The notes beneath the pieces were generated by a model that was given only the letters and a program-made list of their open reading frames with translations, ran no database searches and was not told the DNA's origin. Positions 16,768-24,876 of a stretch of DNA of 45,971 bases are shown in pieces; position 1 is the stretch's first letter; every line of letters starts with the position of its first letter. Position numbers and translations under genes: made by a program. This stretch comes from Bacteroidota bacterium (GTDB lineage: Bacteria; Bacteroidota; Bacteroidia; Sphingobacteriales; Sphingobacteriaceae). Where the stretch lies: the NCBI GenBank assembly GCA_013288485.1, contig JABDBW010000012.1, positions 1-45,971 of the forward strand. The letters run 5' to 3'.

Positions 16768-16832
16768 GGTGGACCAGGTGGACCACCCCGGACCAGGTTG
16801 GACCACCCCGGACCAGGTGGACCAGGTGGTCC
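16768..16832. repeat. GGACCAGGTGGACC tandem/inverted repeats
   Basis: Between the convergent Usp and ddl genes lie three imperfect units of about 19-20 bp built from GGACCAGGT(T)GGACCACCCC. The array ends GGACCAGGTGGTCC. Because GGTGGACC and GGTCCACC are complementary, the array can also fold into hairpins. It is much more GC-rich than its surroundings. It may act as a two-way terminator or be a recombination-prone microsatellite. Confidence 0.75.
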
Positions 16833-16866
16833 GAAGCTGTTGCTTTTAGACAGCCCTTGGTTATAC

Positions 16867-17850
16867 CTACAAATTCCCTTCAATTAATTCTCCATAAAAA
16901 TCGGGCAGGCTCATACCCGCCGCCCGCACCTGTTGGGGTATCAGGCTGTTTGATGACTGGCCGGGCGTAGTGTTTATTTCAATAAAATAGAAATCTTCGG
17001 TTTCATCCAGCAAAATAAAATCTATCCTCACCATTCCTTTACAATTAAGGCGCAGGTAAACTTCGGTAACAATTTCGGTTATCTGTTTATTTTTGGCGGG
17101 GCTTAAATCGGCGGGAGTAATTTCCTGCGATACACCGGTTGTATATTTAGCTTCGTAATCAAAAAAATCTTTCGAACTAATAACTTCTGTTGCGGGCAAA
17201 ACTTTTATTTTCCCGTGCAAACGGGCAATGCCTATGCTAAACTCACGCCCTTTTATAAACTCTTCAACTAAAACCTCGTCGTCCTCATTAAAAGCCTGGC
17301 TAATGGCACCGGGCAAAGCGGCAGCATTATAAACCTTGCTCATTCCTACGCTGCTGCCGCCATTATTGGGTTTAATAAACAACGGGAATTTTAAAGTAGC
17401 GGCAATTGTGCCGATATCATGGCCATCCTTTTTAAATAACCTCATGGAACGTGCCGTATGCAACCCGTGGATACCCTGCACTATGGTTTTGGTATACGCC
17501 TTATTCATGCTGATGGCTGATGTAGTAACATCGCAGGTATTGTACGGAACATTAACCAGGTCGAGGTAGCCCTGTAATTTGCCATCCTCGCCGGGTGTAC
17601 CATGAATAGTAATAAAGGCAAAATCGAACTTTATTTTTGTACCGTTGAGTGTAATGCTGAAATCGTTTTTGTCAACATCTATTCTGTCGCTTCCCGATTC
17701 ATAAAACCACCTGTCGCGGTTAACCAATATAGTGTAAACTCTATACTTATCCTTATTTAAATTGGCGGCTATATTTTGTGCGCTGTTTAATGATACTTCA
17801 TATTCGCCGGTAAAACCTCCGGCCAAAAGCGCTATATTTTTGGTTACCAT
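16867..17850 (-). CDS. ddl: D-alanine--D-alanine ligase
   Basis: A cytoplasmic ATP-grasp ligase of 327 residues that joins two D-alanines for peptidoglycan precursors. The N-terminal nucleotide-fold start IALLAGGFTGEYEVSLNSA, the ITIHGTPGEDGKLQGYLD segment (about residues 80-97), the ATP-grasp glycine loop KPNNGGSSVGMSK (about 160-172) and the metal-binding end FIEINTTPGQSSNSL are all diagnostic. Length is normal for Ddl. It is divergent from the PASTA protein gene. The start is the only ATG before the conserved first strand. Confidence 0.93.
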   Translation of the reverse strand: MVTKNIALLAGGFTGEYEVSLNSAQNIAANLNKDKYRVYTILVNRDRWFYESGSDRIDVDKNDFSITLNGTKIKFDFAFITIHGTPGEDGKLQGYLDLVNVPYNTCDVTTSAISMNKAYTKTIVQGIHGLHTARSMRLFKKDGHDIGTIAATLKFPLFIKPNNGGSSVGMSKVYNAAALPGAISQAFNEDDEVLVEEFIKGREFSIGIARLHGKIKVLPATEVISSKDFFDYEAKYTTGVSQEITPADLSPAKNKQITEIVTEVYLRLNCKGMVRIDFILLDETEDFYFIEINTTPGQSSNSLIPQQVRAAGMSLPDFYGELIEGNL

Positions 17851-17984
17851 ACGTCCAAATATAAATATTTTTTGAAGCAGCGATGCAGTAAATACTTAAT
17901 TAGTTCATTACTTTTCAAACTACATAAATCCGAAATAATCCTTATGTTTGATGCTTGATCAAGTATAATAATTTATACCTACTG

Positions 17985-18767
17985 ATGGATAAATTTTTGG
18001 CCTATTTAAAAACTAAATCGTTTCGAAACACTTTGCTGTTGGCCATAGGTTCGGTTATAACTGTAGTTTTAATAGCCTTTTTCAGCCTGGGGTTTTATAC
18101 CAATCATGGGTCGGGTATACCGGTTCCTAATCTAAAAGGAATGCCTATTGAGCGGGCCATAAGCATATTAAATGACCAGGGGTTTCGTTACGAGGTAGAC
18201 ACTGTTTACCGCGACGCTCCCCCCGGCACAGTTATAGAACAGGACCCTGACCCTGAAACCAACGTGAAAGAAAACCGGGTAATTTATTTAACTATGGTTA
18301 CCCTCAAGGCTCCCCCGGTTTCATTACCTGATATTGAGCAAAAACCCTTCGCCGAGGCTGCGGCCATTTTAGCAAATAATGGGTTAAAGGTTGGCGACAC
18401 CACTTACCGCGCCGATATTGCCCGCAATGTAGTGCTTGAAATAAAATTAGCCGGGCAAAGTATTAAAGCGGGTACAAAAATACCAAAAGGTTCAAAACTC
18501 GACCTGGTGCTGGGTGATGGTGCGGGGGAAAGCGAAGTACCTGTACCTGATTTAATAAACCTGGAACTAAGCGAGGCAAGGTTTCCCATAAATCATTCGG
18601 GTTTAACGCTTGGTACCATTACATATTTGGGGCCTGTTACTGCTGATTCAAGCAATTTAATTATTGTGGCACAGTCGCCAATGAAGACAGATTCTTCAAG
18701 TAAAGTAAGTATAGGTACAAGAATAAACATTACAGTTAAACAGGGCAAAAAAACCGGGCCATTTTAA
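17985..18767 (+). CDS. PASTA-domain membrane protein
   Basis: A protein of 260 residues with one membrane helix at about residues 20-40 and three PASTA domains facing the periplasm, starting near residues 48 (IPVPNLKGMPIERAISIL), 115 (VSLPDIEQKPFAEAAAIL) and 185 (VPVPDLINLELSEARF). PASTA domains bind peptidoglycan or its precursors in penicillin-binding proteins and Ser/Thr kinases. Here no enzyme domain is attached. I chose ATG at 17985 because the longer frame begins only with a TTG. The neighbourhood (ddl divergent, mltG downstream) supports a cell-wall role. Confidence 0.85.
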   Translation: MDKFLAYLKTKSFRNTLLLAIGSVITVVLIAFFSLGFYTNHGSGIPVPNLKGMPIERAISILNDQGFRYEVDTVYRDAPPGTVIEQDPDPETNVKENRVIYLTMVTLKAPPVSLPDIEQKPFAEAAAILANNGLKVGDTTYRADIARNVVLEIKLAGQSIKAGTKIPKGSKLDLVLGDGAGESEVPVPDLINLELSEARFPINHSGLTLGTITYLGPVTADSSNLIIVAQSPMKTDSSSKVSIGTRINITVKQGKKTGPF

Positions 18768-18965
18768 TAGCATTATAAAATAAGCTAAATATCATACCTA
18801 TGATATTACGATAAATATGTCCGTTATCTCAATTTAATTAAAAACAAGGCAAAACAAGCTATAACAAAACCAACAATATTATTGTTATGGTAAAAATTAG
18901 CATACAACGACTAACAGGCGAATCAACACTTCAAAATTTGCATCGCCAACAATATTTAAACTATC

Positions 18966-20021
18966 ATGGCTAAACGAAAAGCATCATCCGGGGGAATATT
19001 CAGGAAATTTATTATAGTATTGGCAGTGCTGGTTGTTATAGGCCTGGGCGGCACTTTATTATTTTATTACCTGCGCTATTTTGGCCCCAATGTTACCGGC
19101 AATAAAGAATACCTGTATATACATACAGGCGAAAATTTCGACAGCGTTTATAAAACTATTCGCGATGAAGGTATAGTAAAAGATACTACAACATTTTCAT
19201 GGGCCGCCCATAATATGAAATACGTTGAGCGGGTAAAGCCCGGGAGGTACCGTCTGCATGAAGGCATGAGCAACCGGAAATTTATCCGAATGCTTGCTTT
19301 GGGCGAACAGGACCCTGTAGAATTATCCTTCCATGTTTTCAGAACGAAGGAGCAGTTCGCGGCATTTGCAGGCAGCAAACTGGAAACTGATTCGTTAACC
19401 CTGCTTCATTACCTGGATTCTGCAAAATTTGTACAGCAATATGGGTTTAATACCGACGATGCTTTTGTAATGTTTATGCCCGATACCTACCAGTTTTACT
19501 GGAATGTATCGCCCGAAAAGCTTTTTAAACGCATGTATGCCCATTATGAAAATTTTTGGACACCCGAACGGAAACAGCAGGCAGCAGCCATTGGCCTCAG
19601 CCCTGCACAGGTGTCTATACTGGCCTCAATAGTTGATGCGGAAGCGGTGTACGATGATGAAATGCCAACCATTGCCGGCTTATACCTTAACAGGCTGCGT
19701 AAAGGCATGAAATTACAATCAGATCCTACTGTTATTTTTGCGATGCACGATTTTACTATTCATCGTGTATTAAATAAATATCTCACCAATCCTTCGCCGT
19801 ATAATACTTACGTACATACCGGTTTGCCCCCCGGTCCGGTTATGATGCCGTCGGTTAACGCGGTAAAATCTGTACTTAACTATAAAAAAAGCGACTATTT
19901 ATATATGGTAGCCAAGGCTGATTTTTCAAACCGGCACAACTTTGCCGCTACTAAAGCCGAACATGAAATTAATGCCCGGAAATTTCAAAAGGCATTGGAC
20001 GAACATAACATTAAAAAATAA
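18966..20021 (+). CDS. mltG: Endolytic murein transglycosylase MltG
   Basis: A single-pass inner-membrane protein of 351 residues (helix at about 14-36) that cleaves nascent glycan strands and so limits chain length. The YceG-like catalytic region holds the motif SIVDAEAVYDDE, with Glu226 as the probable catalytic acid, followed by IAGLYLNRLRKGMKLQSDPTV (about 236-256), which is strongly conserved in the family. The usual Thr after the catalytic Glu is Ala here. A LysM-like region precedes it (about 48-115). Its stop codon overlaps the start of the thioesterase gene by one base (TAATG), so translational coupling is likely. Confidence 0.92.
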   Translation: MAKRKASSGGIFRKFIIVLAVLVVIGLGGTLLFYYLRYFGPNVTGNKEYLYIHTGENFDSVYKTIRDEGIVKDTTTFSWAAHNMKYVERVKPGRYRLHEGMSNRKFIRMLALGEQDPVELSFHVFRTKEQFAAFAGSKLETDSLTLLHYLDSAKFVQQYGFNTDDAFVMFMPDTYQFYWNVSPEKLFKRMYAHYENFWTPERKQQAAAIGLSPAQVSILASIVDAEAVYDDEMPTIAGLYLNRLRKGMKLQSDPTVIFAMHDFTIHRVLNKYLTNPSPYNTYVHTGLPPGPVMMPSVNAVKSVLNYKKSDYLYMVAKADFSNRHNFAATKAEHEINARKFQKALDEHNIKK

Positions 20022-20428
20022 TGTTTGAACACACCACCAAAATAAGGGTACGCTATGGCGAAACCGACCAAATGGGCTACATGTATTATGGCAATTATGC
20101 CGAATTTTATGAAGTTGGCCGTGTTGAAATGCTGCGCAGCCTGGGGTTAACTTACAGCGGCATGGAAGCATCGGGAATAATGATGCCTGTGCTGGAGATG
20201 AAATGCAAGTATTTAAAACCGGCACTATATGATGAAGAAATTACCGTAAAGGTAATAATGGATAAAATGCCGGGTGTAAAAATTCATTTCAGGTATGAAT
20301 TTTTTAATGAAAAGGAAGAACTGATACATTTAGCCGAAACGCTGCTTGTTTTTGTTAATATGGCCACTAGCCGCCCCTGCCTGCCGGCACGCGATTTTCT
20401 TGATAAGTTAAAGCCATTTTTTAAGTAA
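20021..20428 (+). CDS. Acyl-CoA thioesterase, YbgC/FadM-type hotdog protein
   Basis: A 135-residue cytoplasmic hotdog-fold (4HBT) thioesterase. The opening RVRYGETDQMGYMYYGNYAEFYEVGRVEML contains the family's catalytic Asp in a TDQMGYMYYGNY context (usual form DxxGHVxxxxY). Hydrolysis of acyl-CoA thioesters is expected; the chain length preferred cannot be told. It overlaps mltG by one base, and the YihY gene follows after 12 bp, so all three form an operon. Confidence 0.87.
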   Translation: MFEHTTKIRVRYGETDQMGYMYYGNYAEFYEVGRVEMLRSLGLTYSGMEASGIMMPVLEMKCKYLKPALYDEEITVKVIMDKMPGVKIHFRYEFFNEKEELIHLAETLLVFVNMATSRPCLPARDFLDKLKPFFK

Positions 20429-20440
20429 ATTAGCTTCGAA

Positions 20441-21415
20441 ATGAGATGGTTGCATCGTTTACTGCTTCGCAGGGTAAAATATTACCGTGCCTTTACTGAA
20501 TGGACCCGATCAATTGTCCTTCCGGGGTTTGGCAACCTTTCACTATACGCAGTTATCGTTTCACTGGTCAATGAATTCTTAGAAGATTCCTTGCTAAATA
20601 AGGCATCGTCGCTGGCTTATAATTTTATGCTGGCGCTGTTTCCTGCTACTATATTTTTGTTTACCCTTATCCCCTACGTTCCTGTAAAAAACTTCCAGGC
20701 CGAATTATTGAACATATTACAGGCTATCATGCCACCAAATGCCTACCTGGCTTTTCAGAATACTATTGACGATATTATAAAACGCCCACACGGCAATTTG
20801 CTGTCGTTAGGATTTATTACGGCCTTGTATTTTGCCACTAATGGGGTAAGTAATTTAATGCGGGCCTTTAACAACTCATCCCTGATCATTGAAAAAAGAA
20901 CCTGGCTAAAACGCCGGCTTGTTGCAATGCTGCTTACGGTAGTTATCAGTATGGCATTATTACTTGCTATTTCTATAATGATAGCGGGCCAAAGTGTAAT
21001 CAGTTACCTGCAAAGCCAAATGGATAGTAAGGGGCATTTTTGGATATATATTATCGCCTTATCCAGGTGGCTGATCATTGTGGGGATATTTTTTTTTACC
21101 ACTTCCCTGCTTTATCGTTATGGCCCTGGACATAAACTGAAGTGGCGTTTTTTAAACCCGGGATCAATTTTGGCAACCGGCCTCGCGGTTTTAACTTCGC
21201 TGGGGTTTACTTACTATATCACCAACTTTTCCTCCTATAATAAGCTTTATGGCTCAATTGGTACTATAATAGTTGTAATGCTGTGGCTGTATTTAAACTC
21301 GCTTATCCTGCTAATTGGTTTCGAATTAAACGCGAGTATTGACCTTTCTAAACGAAATATAAAAGTTGTAAGGCCGCGTTATAACTCGTTCCGCATCGAA
21401 AATCAAACAGAATAA
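20441..21415 (+). CDS. YihY/BrkB family inner-membrane protein
   Basis: A polytopic membrane protein of 324 residues with about six helices. The family marker SLAYNFMLALFPATIFLFTLIP lies near residues 61-82, and GTIIVVMLWLYLNSLILLIGFELNA near the end is also typical. Once labelled RNase BN in error, the family is now regarded as membrane proteins of uncertain, possibly transport, function. It is last in the mltG-thioesterase operon. Two tRNA genes follow. Confidence 0.88.
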   Translation: MRWLHRLLLRRVKYYRAFTEWTRSIVLPGFGNLSLYAVIVSLVNEFLEDSLLNKASSLAYNFMLALFPATIFLFTLIPYVPVKNFQAELLNILQAIMPPNAYLAFQNTIDDIIKRPHGNLLSLGFITALYFATNGVSNLMRAFNNSSLIIEKRTWLKRRLVAMLLTVVISMALLLAISIMIAGQSVISYLQSQMDSKGHFWIYIIALSRWLIIVGIFFFTTSLLYRYGPGHKLKWRFLNPGSILATGLAVLTSLGFTYYITNFSSYNKLYGSIGTIIVVMLWLYLNSLILLIGFELNASIDLSKRNIKVVRPRYNSFRIENQTE

Positions 21416-21521
21416 AGATACAATTATCTGTTTTTCAATAGATTATCTTCAATTAAACACTTGTTTAAAAAAAGCACATTTCGGGTTTGCCAATTCGGCA
21501 CGGTTTTGTACTTTTGACCCC

Positions 21522-21609
21522 GGAGAGCTGGCAGAGTGGTCGATTGCGGCAGTCTTGAAAACTGTTGACTGTAACAGGTCCTGGGGTTCGAATCCCTAGC
21601 TCTCCGCCA
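21522..21609 (+). tRNA. tRNA-Ser (anticodon TGA)
   Basis: Acceptor arms GGAGAGC (21522-21528) and GCTCTCC (21599-21605) pair perfectly. The anticodon stem-loop CAGTCTTGAAAACTG carries TGA. A long class II variable arm and the T-loop GGTTCGAATCC are present, as expected for serine. CCA is encoded (21607-21609). Confidence 0.95.
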
Positions 21610-21623
21610 AAAGAAGCAAATAC

Positions 21624-21647
21624 ATCCTGCATACTGCAGGATTTTTT
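21624..21647 (+). terminator. Rho-independent terminator after tRNA-Ser(TGA)
   Basis: ATCCTGCA (21624-21631) pairs with TGCAGGAT (21635-21642) around TAC and runs straight into six T residues. It lies between the two tRNA genes, so they are probably separate transcripts or only partly co-transcribed. Confidence 0.8.
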
Positions 21648-21665
21648 GTTTAGCCTATAATATCC

Positions 21666-21750
21666 GGAGAGGTGTCAGAGTGATCGAATGTGCCTGATTC
21701 GAAATCAGGTGTACCGCAAGGTACCGGGGGTTTGAATCCCTCCCTCTCCG
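21666..21750 (+). tRNA. tRNA-Ser (anticodon CGA)
   Basis: Acceptor arms GGAGAGG (21666-21672) and CCTCTCC (21743-21749) pair perfectly. The anticodon stem-loop CCTGATTCGAAATCAGG carries CGA. The variable arm is long (TACCGCAAGGTA hairpin). The discriminator G is followed by CTT, so CCA is not encoded, unlike the neighbouring tRNA. Confidence 0.95.
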
Positions 21751-21782
21751 CTTTGTTTTATACAATATGATATCCCCTGAAA

Positions 21783-21812
21783 GGTGATGGCGGCCGAACG
21801 CCGCACATCACC
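21783..21812. terminator. Hairpin between tRNA-Ser(CGA) and the PUL cupin gene
   Basis: GGTGATG GCGGC (21783-21794) pairs with GCCGC and CATCACC (21800-21812) with one bulged A and a CGAAC loop. There is no long T-run on the plus strand. It may end the tRNA transcript or the lyase-GH88-cupin transcript arriving from the other strand. Confidence 0.5.
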
Positions 21813-21979
21813 ATACCCCTATTTACCAATTTTTACAGCCACCTATGAGAAGTATGTGCCTGGGGTATTTTATCCGGGATTTATCTTGATATTGATTTTT
21901 CAATCTTTCATCAGCGCTGGTTAAAAACCGCTTAATTATTATGCCTTCAAAAACTAAGTATGCACCCGGTAAATTTCTT

Positions 21980-22330
21980 TTATAACGCACCTCCGCCAAT
22001 AAATTCCAACCGGCAAGGGCTGAAGGCATCGATTAACATCCCCGCCTCCAAACAAACACAACCATGTATAGTGAAAGGGGGTACATAATAACCATCACCT
22101 TTACTTATTAGTTTTTTTGTTTCGCCCAGGGTCATTTCAAACACACCGCTCTCTACGTAAGCTACCTGTGAATGCGCATGACTATGTAACTCGCCACACC
22201 CTCCCCGTTCAAACTTTACTTTTACCAGCATTAGTTTATCATCATATCCAAACACCTGCCGTTGCACGCCCTCTCCTACGGTTTCCCAATCCGTAGCTTC
22301 ATTATCTTGAAATAGATCGCTTTGTATCAT
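21980..22330 (-). CDS. kdgF: KdgF-like cupin (unsaturated uronate linearisation)
   Basis: A cytoplasmic single-domain cupin of 116 residues. The metal site is visible as HSHAHSQ (His49, His51, Gln55) with His89 in PPFTIHG. The motifs GDGYYVPP and the closing DAFSPCRLEF match KdgF proteins as I remember them. KdgF helps convert 4,5-unsaturated uronate monomers to their linear keto form. It is last in the lyase-GH88-cupin series, 46 bp after the GH88 gene, which makes exactly that product. It has no signal peptide, so this step is cytoplasmic. Other small cupins are possible from sequence alone; the context raises confidence. The later keto-uronate genes (kduI, kduD, kdgK, kdgA) are not in the window. 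Confidence 0.7.
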   Translation of the reverse strand: MIQSDLFQDNEATDWETVGEGVQRQVFGYDDKLMLVKVKFERGGCGELHSHAHSQVAYVESGVFEMTLGETKKLISKGDGYYVPPFTIHGCVCLEAGMLIDAFSPCRLEFIGGGAL

Positions 22331-22376
22331 ATTTAAATTGTATTACTAACTCTCGTTATGTATAAAGAATACCTGT

Positions 22377-23600
22377 TTAATTCTTAACAAACTTACGGCT
22401 TCTCAGCAACGCTTCCAGGTAATAGTAATCGGCATAAGTTATCGGCACATCAATTTCACTTTTTGCAGGCTTATGGCCGGTGCTATGCAGCAGTATAAAA
22501 TCACCATTGGTATTTAGGGGCGCTTTGTAATGTTCGCTTAAATTAGCCAATATGATATTTGCCTTTTCTTTAAAATTGTTATTTGTACTGTAAGTTGCCA
22601 ATTCATATAAAGCCGAAGCCATAATTGCCGCGGCAGATACATCGCGCGGCGTATTTGGAATGGCCGGGTCATCATAGTCCCAATAGGGAATAAGATCCTT
22701 TGGAAGGTTTGGGTTGTTAAAAATAAATTTGGCTATGTTTTGCGCCTGGGCCAAATACCGTTTATCGCCTGTTTCACGGTAACACATGGTAAAGCCATAA
22801 AGCCCCCATGCCTGCCCCCTTGCCCATGCTGATTCATCACTATAACCCTGCGCGGTGTTTTTTTGGATTACCTTACCGGTTTCGGGGTCATAGTCAACCA
22901 CGTGGTATGAACTGTAATTGGGCCTGAAATGATTAAGTATAGTATGATTTGCATGTGATACCGCAATTTTATAAAATGATGAATCGCCGGTAAGTTTGGT
23001 GGCATTAAAAAGCAACTCCAGGTTCATCATGTTATCAATAATTACCGGGTATTTCCATTTGTCTTTGTTATGATCCCATGAGCGTATTACACCGGTTTTG
23101 GCATTAAAACGGGTGCTCAACGAACGAGCCGCCTGGATAATTACTTTTTTGTATGCCTCATTCCCGGTTAAACGGTACCCATTGCCAAAACTGCAGTAGA
23201 TGATGAACCCCAAATCGTGGGTTGTTTTATTATATTGTTCATCGGTAAGTTTAGCGGTAAATGCCTGCGCCTGTGTAAGCCACTTTTTTTCTTTGGTGTA
23301 ATCATACAGGTACCATAAGATTCCCGGGAAAAAACCACTTGTCCAGTCTTTTGAATTTACCAGTTTTAACTTCCCATCTTCAAAAGTGCGCGGCGATACC
23401 AGCCCTTTGCTTGTATCAGCGGTTTTAAGCGCCTCAAGCATGTAGGTTGTTTGCTGCTGCGCATATTTAAATTGCCGGGCAATATCAATTTTTTGAGCAA
23501 TTGCTGTGGTGTTTAACCCTAACAATGCAACAACTATAAGCGCCGGTATTTTGTTACCCCTTATAAATAATATCATTTTTTTACTTAAGAATAAACGCAT
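22377..23600 (-). CDS. GH88 unsaturated glucuronyl hydrolase
   Basis: A 407-residue exported enzyme; signal peptide near residues 10-36 ending AIAQ. The alpha/alpha barrel of GH88 is evident from WTSGFFPGILWYLYD (near residue 86), THDLGFI with Asp129, and VIIDNMMNLELL with Asp189. These two Asp residues match the catalytic pair of GH88 enzymes. It hydrates and releases 4,5-unsaturated uronate from the non-reducing end of lyase products. It lies 16 bp downstream of the lyase gene and 46 bp before the cupin. An ATG eight codons later would also leave a good signal peptide. Confidence 0.9.
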   Translation of the reverse strand: MRLFLSKKMILFIRGNKIPALIVVALLGLNTTAIAQKIDIARQFKYAQQQTTYMLEALKTADTSKGLVSPRTFEDGKLKLVNSKDWTSGFFPGILWYLYDYTKEKKWLTQAQAFTAKLTDEQYNKTTHDLGFIIYCSFGNGYRLTGNEAYKKVIIQAARSLSTRFNAKTGVIRSWDHNKDKWKYPVIIDNMMNLELLFNATKLTGDSSFYKIAVSHANHTILNHFRPNYSSYHVVDYDPETGKVIQKNTAQGYSDESAWARGQAWGLYGFTMCYRETGDKRYLAQAQNIAKFIFNNPNLPKDLIPYWDYDDPAIPNTPRDVSAAAIMASALYELATYSTNNNFKEKANIILANLSEHYKAPLNTNGDFILLHSTGHKPAKSEIDVPITYADYYYLEALLRSRKFVKN

Positions 23601-23616
23601 TGGCTGTTTTTCTAAT

Positions 23617-24714
23617 TTATTGCACCGATTTGCGCGCTTTGTTCAATATCAATTCCCAATCATTAATTCGGCGATTGCCACTGGGAGCTACCTGCTGTAT
23701 TGCGGCCAAATATTTATTGTTAAAATATGCAGCCTGCTGTAAAACATGCACCCCGTTTTGAGGATTAAACTTAGAGCCTGGCTGATATTCTTTTTCGTTA
23801 TTATTTGCCCTTGCCCTGTCGAAAGCTACGCGGCTGTTTAAAAATTCTCCGTGTGTTTTTTCACCATTTACAAATGGCACTAAAAAATCGACTGATTTTT
23901 TTATAGATGATCCTTTTTCGGATTCATAATTAAAATAATCCTTGCCTGTTGCCCTGTATATTACCGTGGCGGCAACAATTAATGGCTCCAATGTGTAAAT
24001 ATGGTAATGCAGCGCATCTCTTTCCATAAAATCATAGCCCGAACCATCAGGGTATAAGTTTATCGCTATCTGTTTAGTGAGTTCCTGCTGACTGATCTTT
24101 TCGAATTTATCATTGTGCAGTGTGTAAGCGATCATGGCGATAATTTTAATGCGGTGCGAGTTCCAGTTATTAATAGCAGTACCCTTACCGGGCGCCATAT
24201 ATTTACTGTTTAATTCACCATCGGCTATATCCTGGAGCCAGCTATCAACTGCTTTTTTTATTTCGGAGTTAACATCGTTGCGGATAATATCATATCCTAT
24301 GATCAAATTTTCAAGTTTTGTTTCGTCTATGGGGTCGCCGCACGATTTATTTACTTTAGCCCAGGCTAAAAGGTATTCAGCAGCTTTATCAAGACAGGCC
24401 TTATTATTGTCAATTTTATATACCAGCGCCAGCGCATATATTTTATCCATGTCTTCGACAGATTTTGCGGTTTTTACTTTAGCCGGATCACCTGCCAGCT
24501 TTCCTTCCGATGCGATTCTTTCAATTGGATCGGGCTGCTCAGTTAAGGCTTTATTGGCCAATGTTTTAAATTGATCAAAATCCGACTTCGCAGCCGGGTC
24601 AGTGTTTACCAGGTTTTTAAGTTTTCCAAATTCATCATTTGTTAAACTTACGTACTGCGCGCTCGCCCGTATAGTTATTGCAACAACAAACAGTAGTAAA
24701 ATTATTTTTTTCAT
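23617..24714 (-). CDS. Alginate_lyase-superfamily polysaccharide lyase (lyase 1)
   Basis: An exported all-alpha lyase of 365 residues; signal peptide ends SAQ near residue 19. The body is an alpha/alpha toroid as in PL5 and PL38. The likely active-site segments are NNWNSHRIK (near residue 185), supplying Asn and His, and ERDALHYHIYTLEP (near residue 235), supplying Arg, His and Tyr. This is a different branch from the two lyases at 38-43 kb, which share an NNH motif. It would cut uronate-containing chains by beta-elimination, feeding the GH88 encoded next. ATG at 24714 is preferred to the GTG just before it. The exact substrate cannot be read from sequence. Confidence 0.75.
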   Translation of the reverse strand: MKKIILLLFVVAITIRASAQYVSLTNDEFGKLKNLVNTDPAAKSDFDQFKTLANKALTEQPDPIERIASEGKLAGDPAKVKTAKSVEDMDKIYALALVYKIDNNKACLDKAAEYLLAWAKVNKSCGDPIDETKLENLIIGYDIIRNDVNSEIKKAVDSWLQDIADGELNSKYMAPGKGTAINNWNSHRIKIIAMIAYTLHNDKFEKISQQELTKQIAINLYPDGSGYDFMERDALHYHIYTLEPLIVAATVIYRATGKDYFNYESEKGSSIKKSVDFLVPFVNGEKTHGEFLNSRVAFDRARANNNEKEYQPGSKFNPQNGVHVLQQAAYFNNKYLAAIQQVAPSGNRRINDWELILNKARKSVQ

Positions 24715-24834
24715 CACGCTTATACTAATTAATTGGTTTGAAATTATTCTTCAGTATAAATCACCGCCATGCAGTTAAGCCCCGGAAACTGGTAGTGTTT
24801 AACTTTTGTTAAATATAATGAGATCGGTTAAAAG

Positions 24835-24869
24835 CGTGTTATTGCAGCTTTATAAGCTGCAATAACACG
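24835..24869 (-). terminator. 16-bp perfect hairpin after the susC-susD-fasciclin operon
   Basis: CGTGTTATTGCAGCTT (24835-24850) pairs with its exact complement (24854-24869) around TAT. On the minus strand it starts 7 bp after the fasciclin gene stop and is followed by CTTTTAA. It probably terminates most of the susC operon message before the lyase-GH88-cupin genes, or acts as an mRNA-stabilising stem within a longer transcript. Confidence 0.75.
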
Positions 24870-24876
24870 TTGAAAA

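Noticed and set aside
16644..16883. Minus-strand frame with a GPPGPPGP collagen-like run
   Set aside because: The run comes from the short DNA repeat; the rest is antisense to the Usp gene and overlaps the ddl stop, so a real collagen-like protein is unlikely.
21823..22029. Minus-strand frame of 68 codons after the cupin gene
   Set aside because: It overlaps the end of the cupin gene in another frame and has no recognisable features.
24718..24834. Third HTCS operator before the lyase-GH88-cupin genes
   Set aside because: Only isolated TGCATGG and GATTT words occur; the 11-bp and 22-bp spacing and a TAnnTTTG box are missing.
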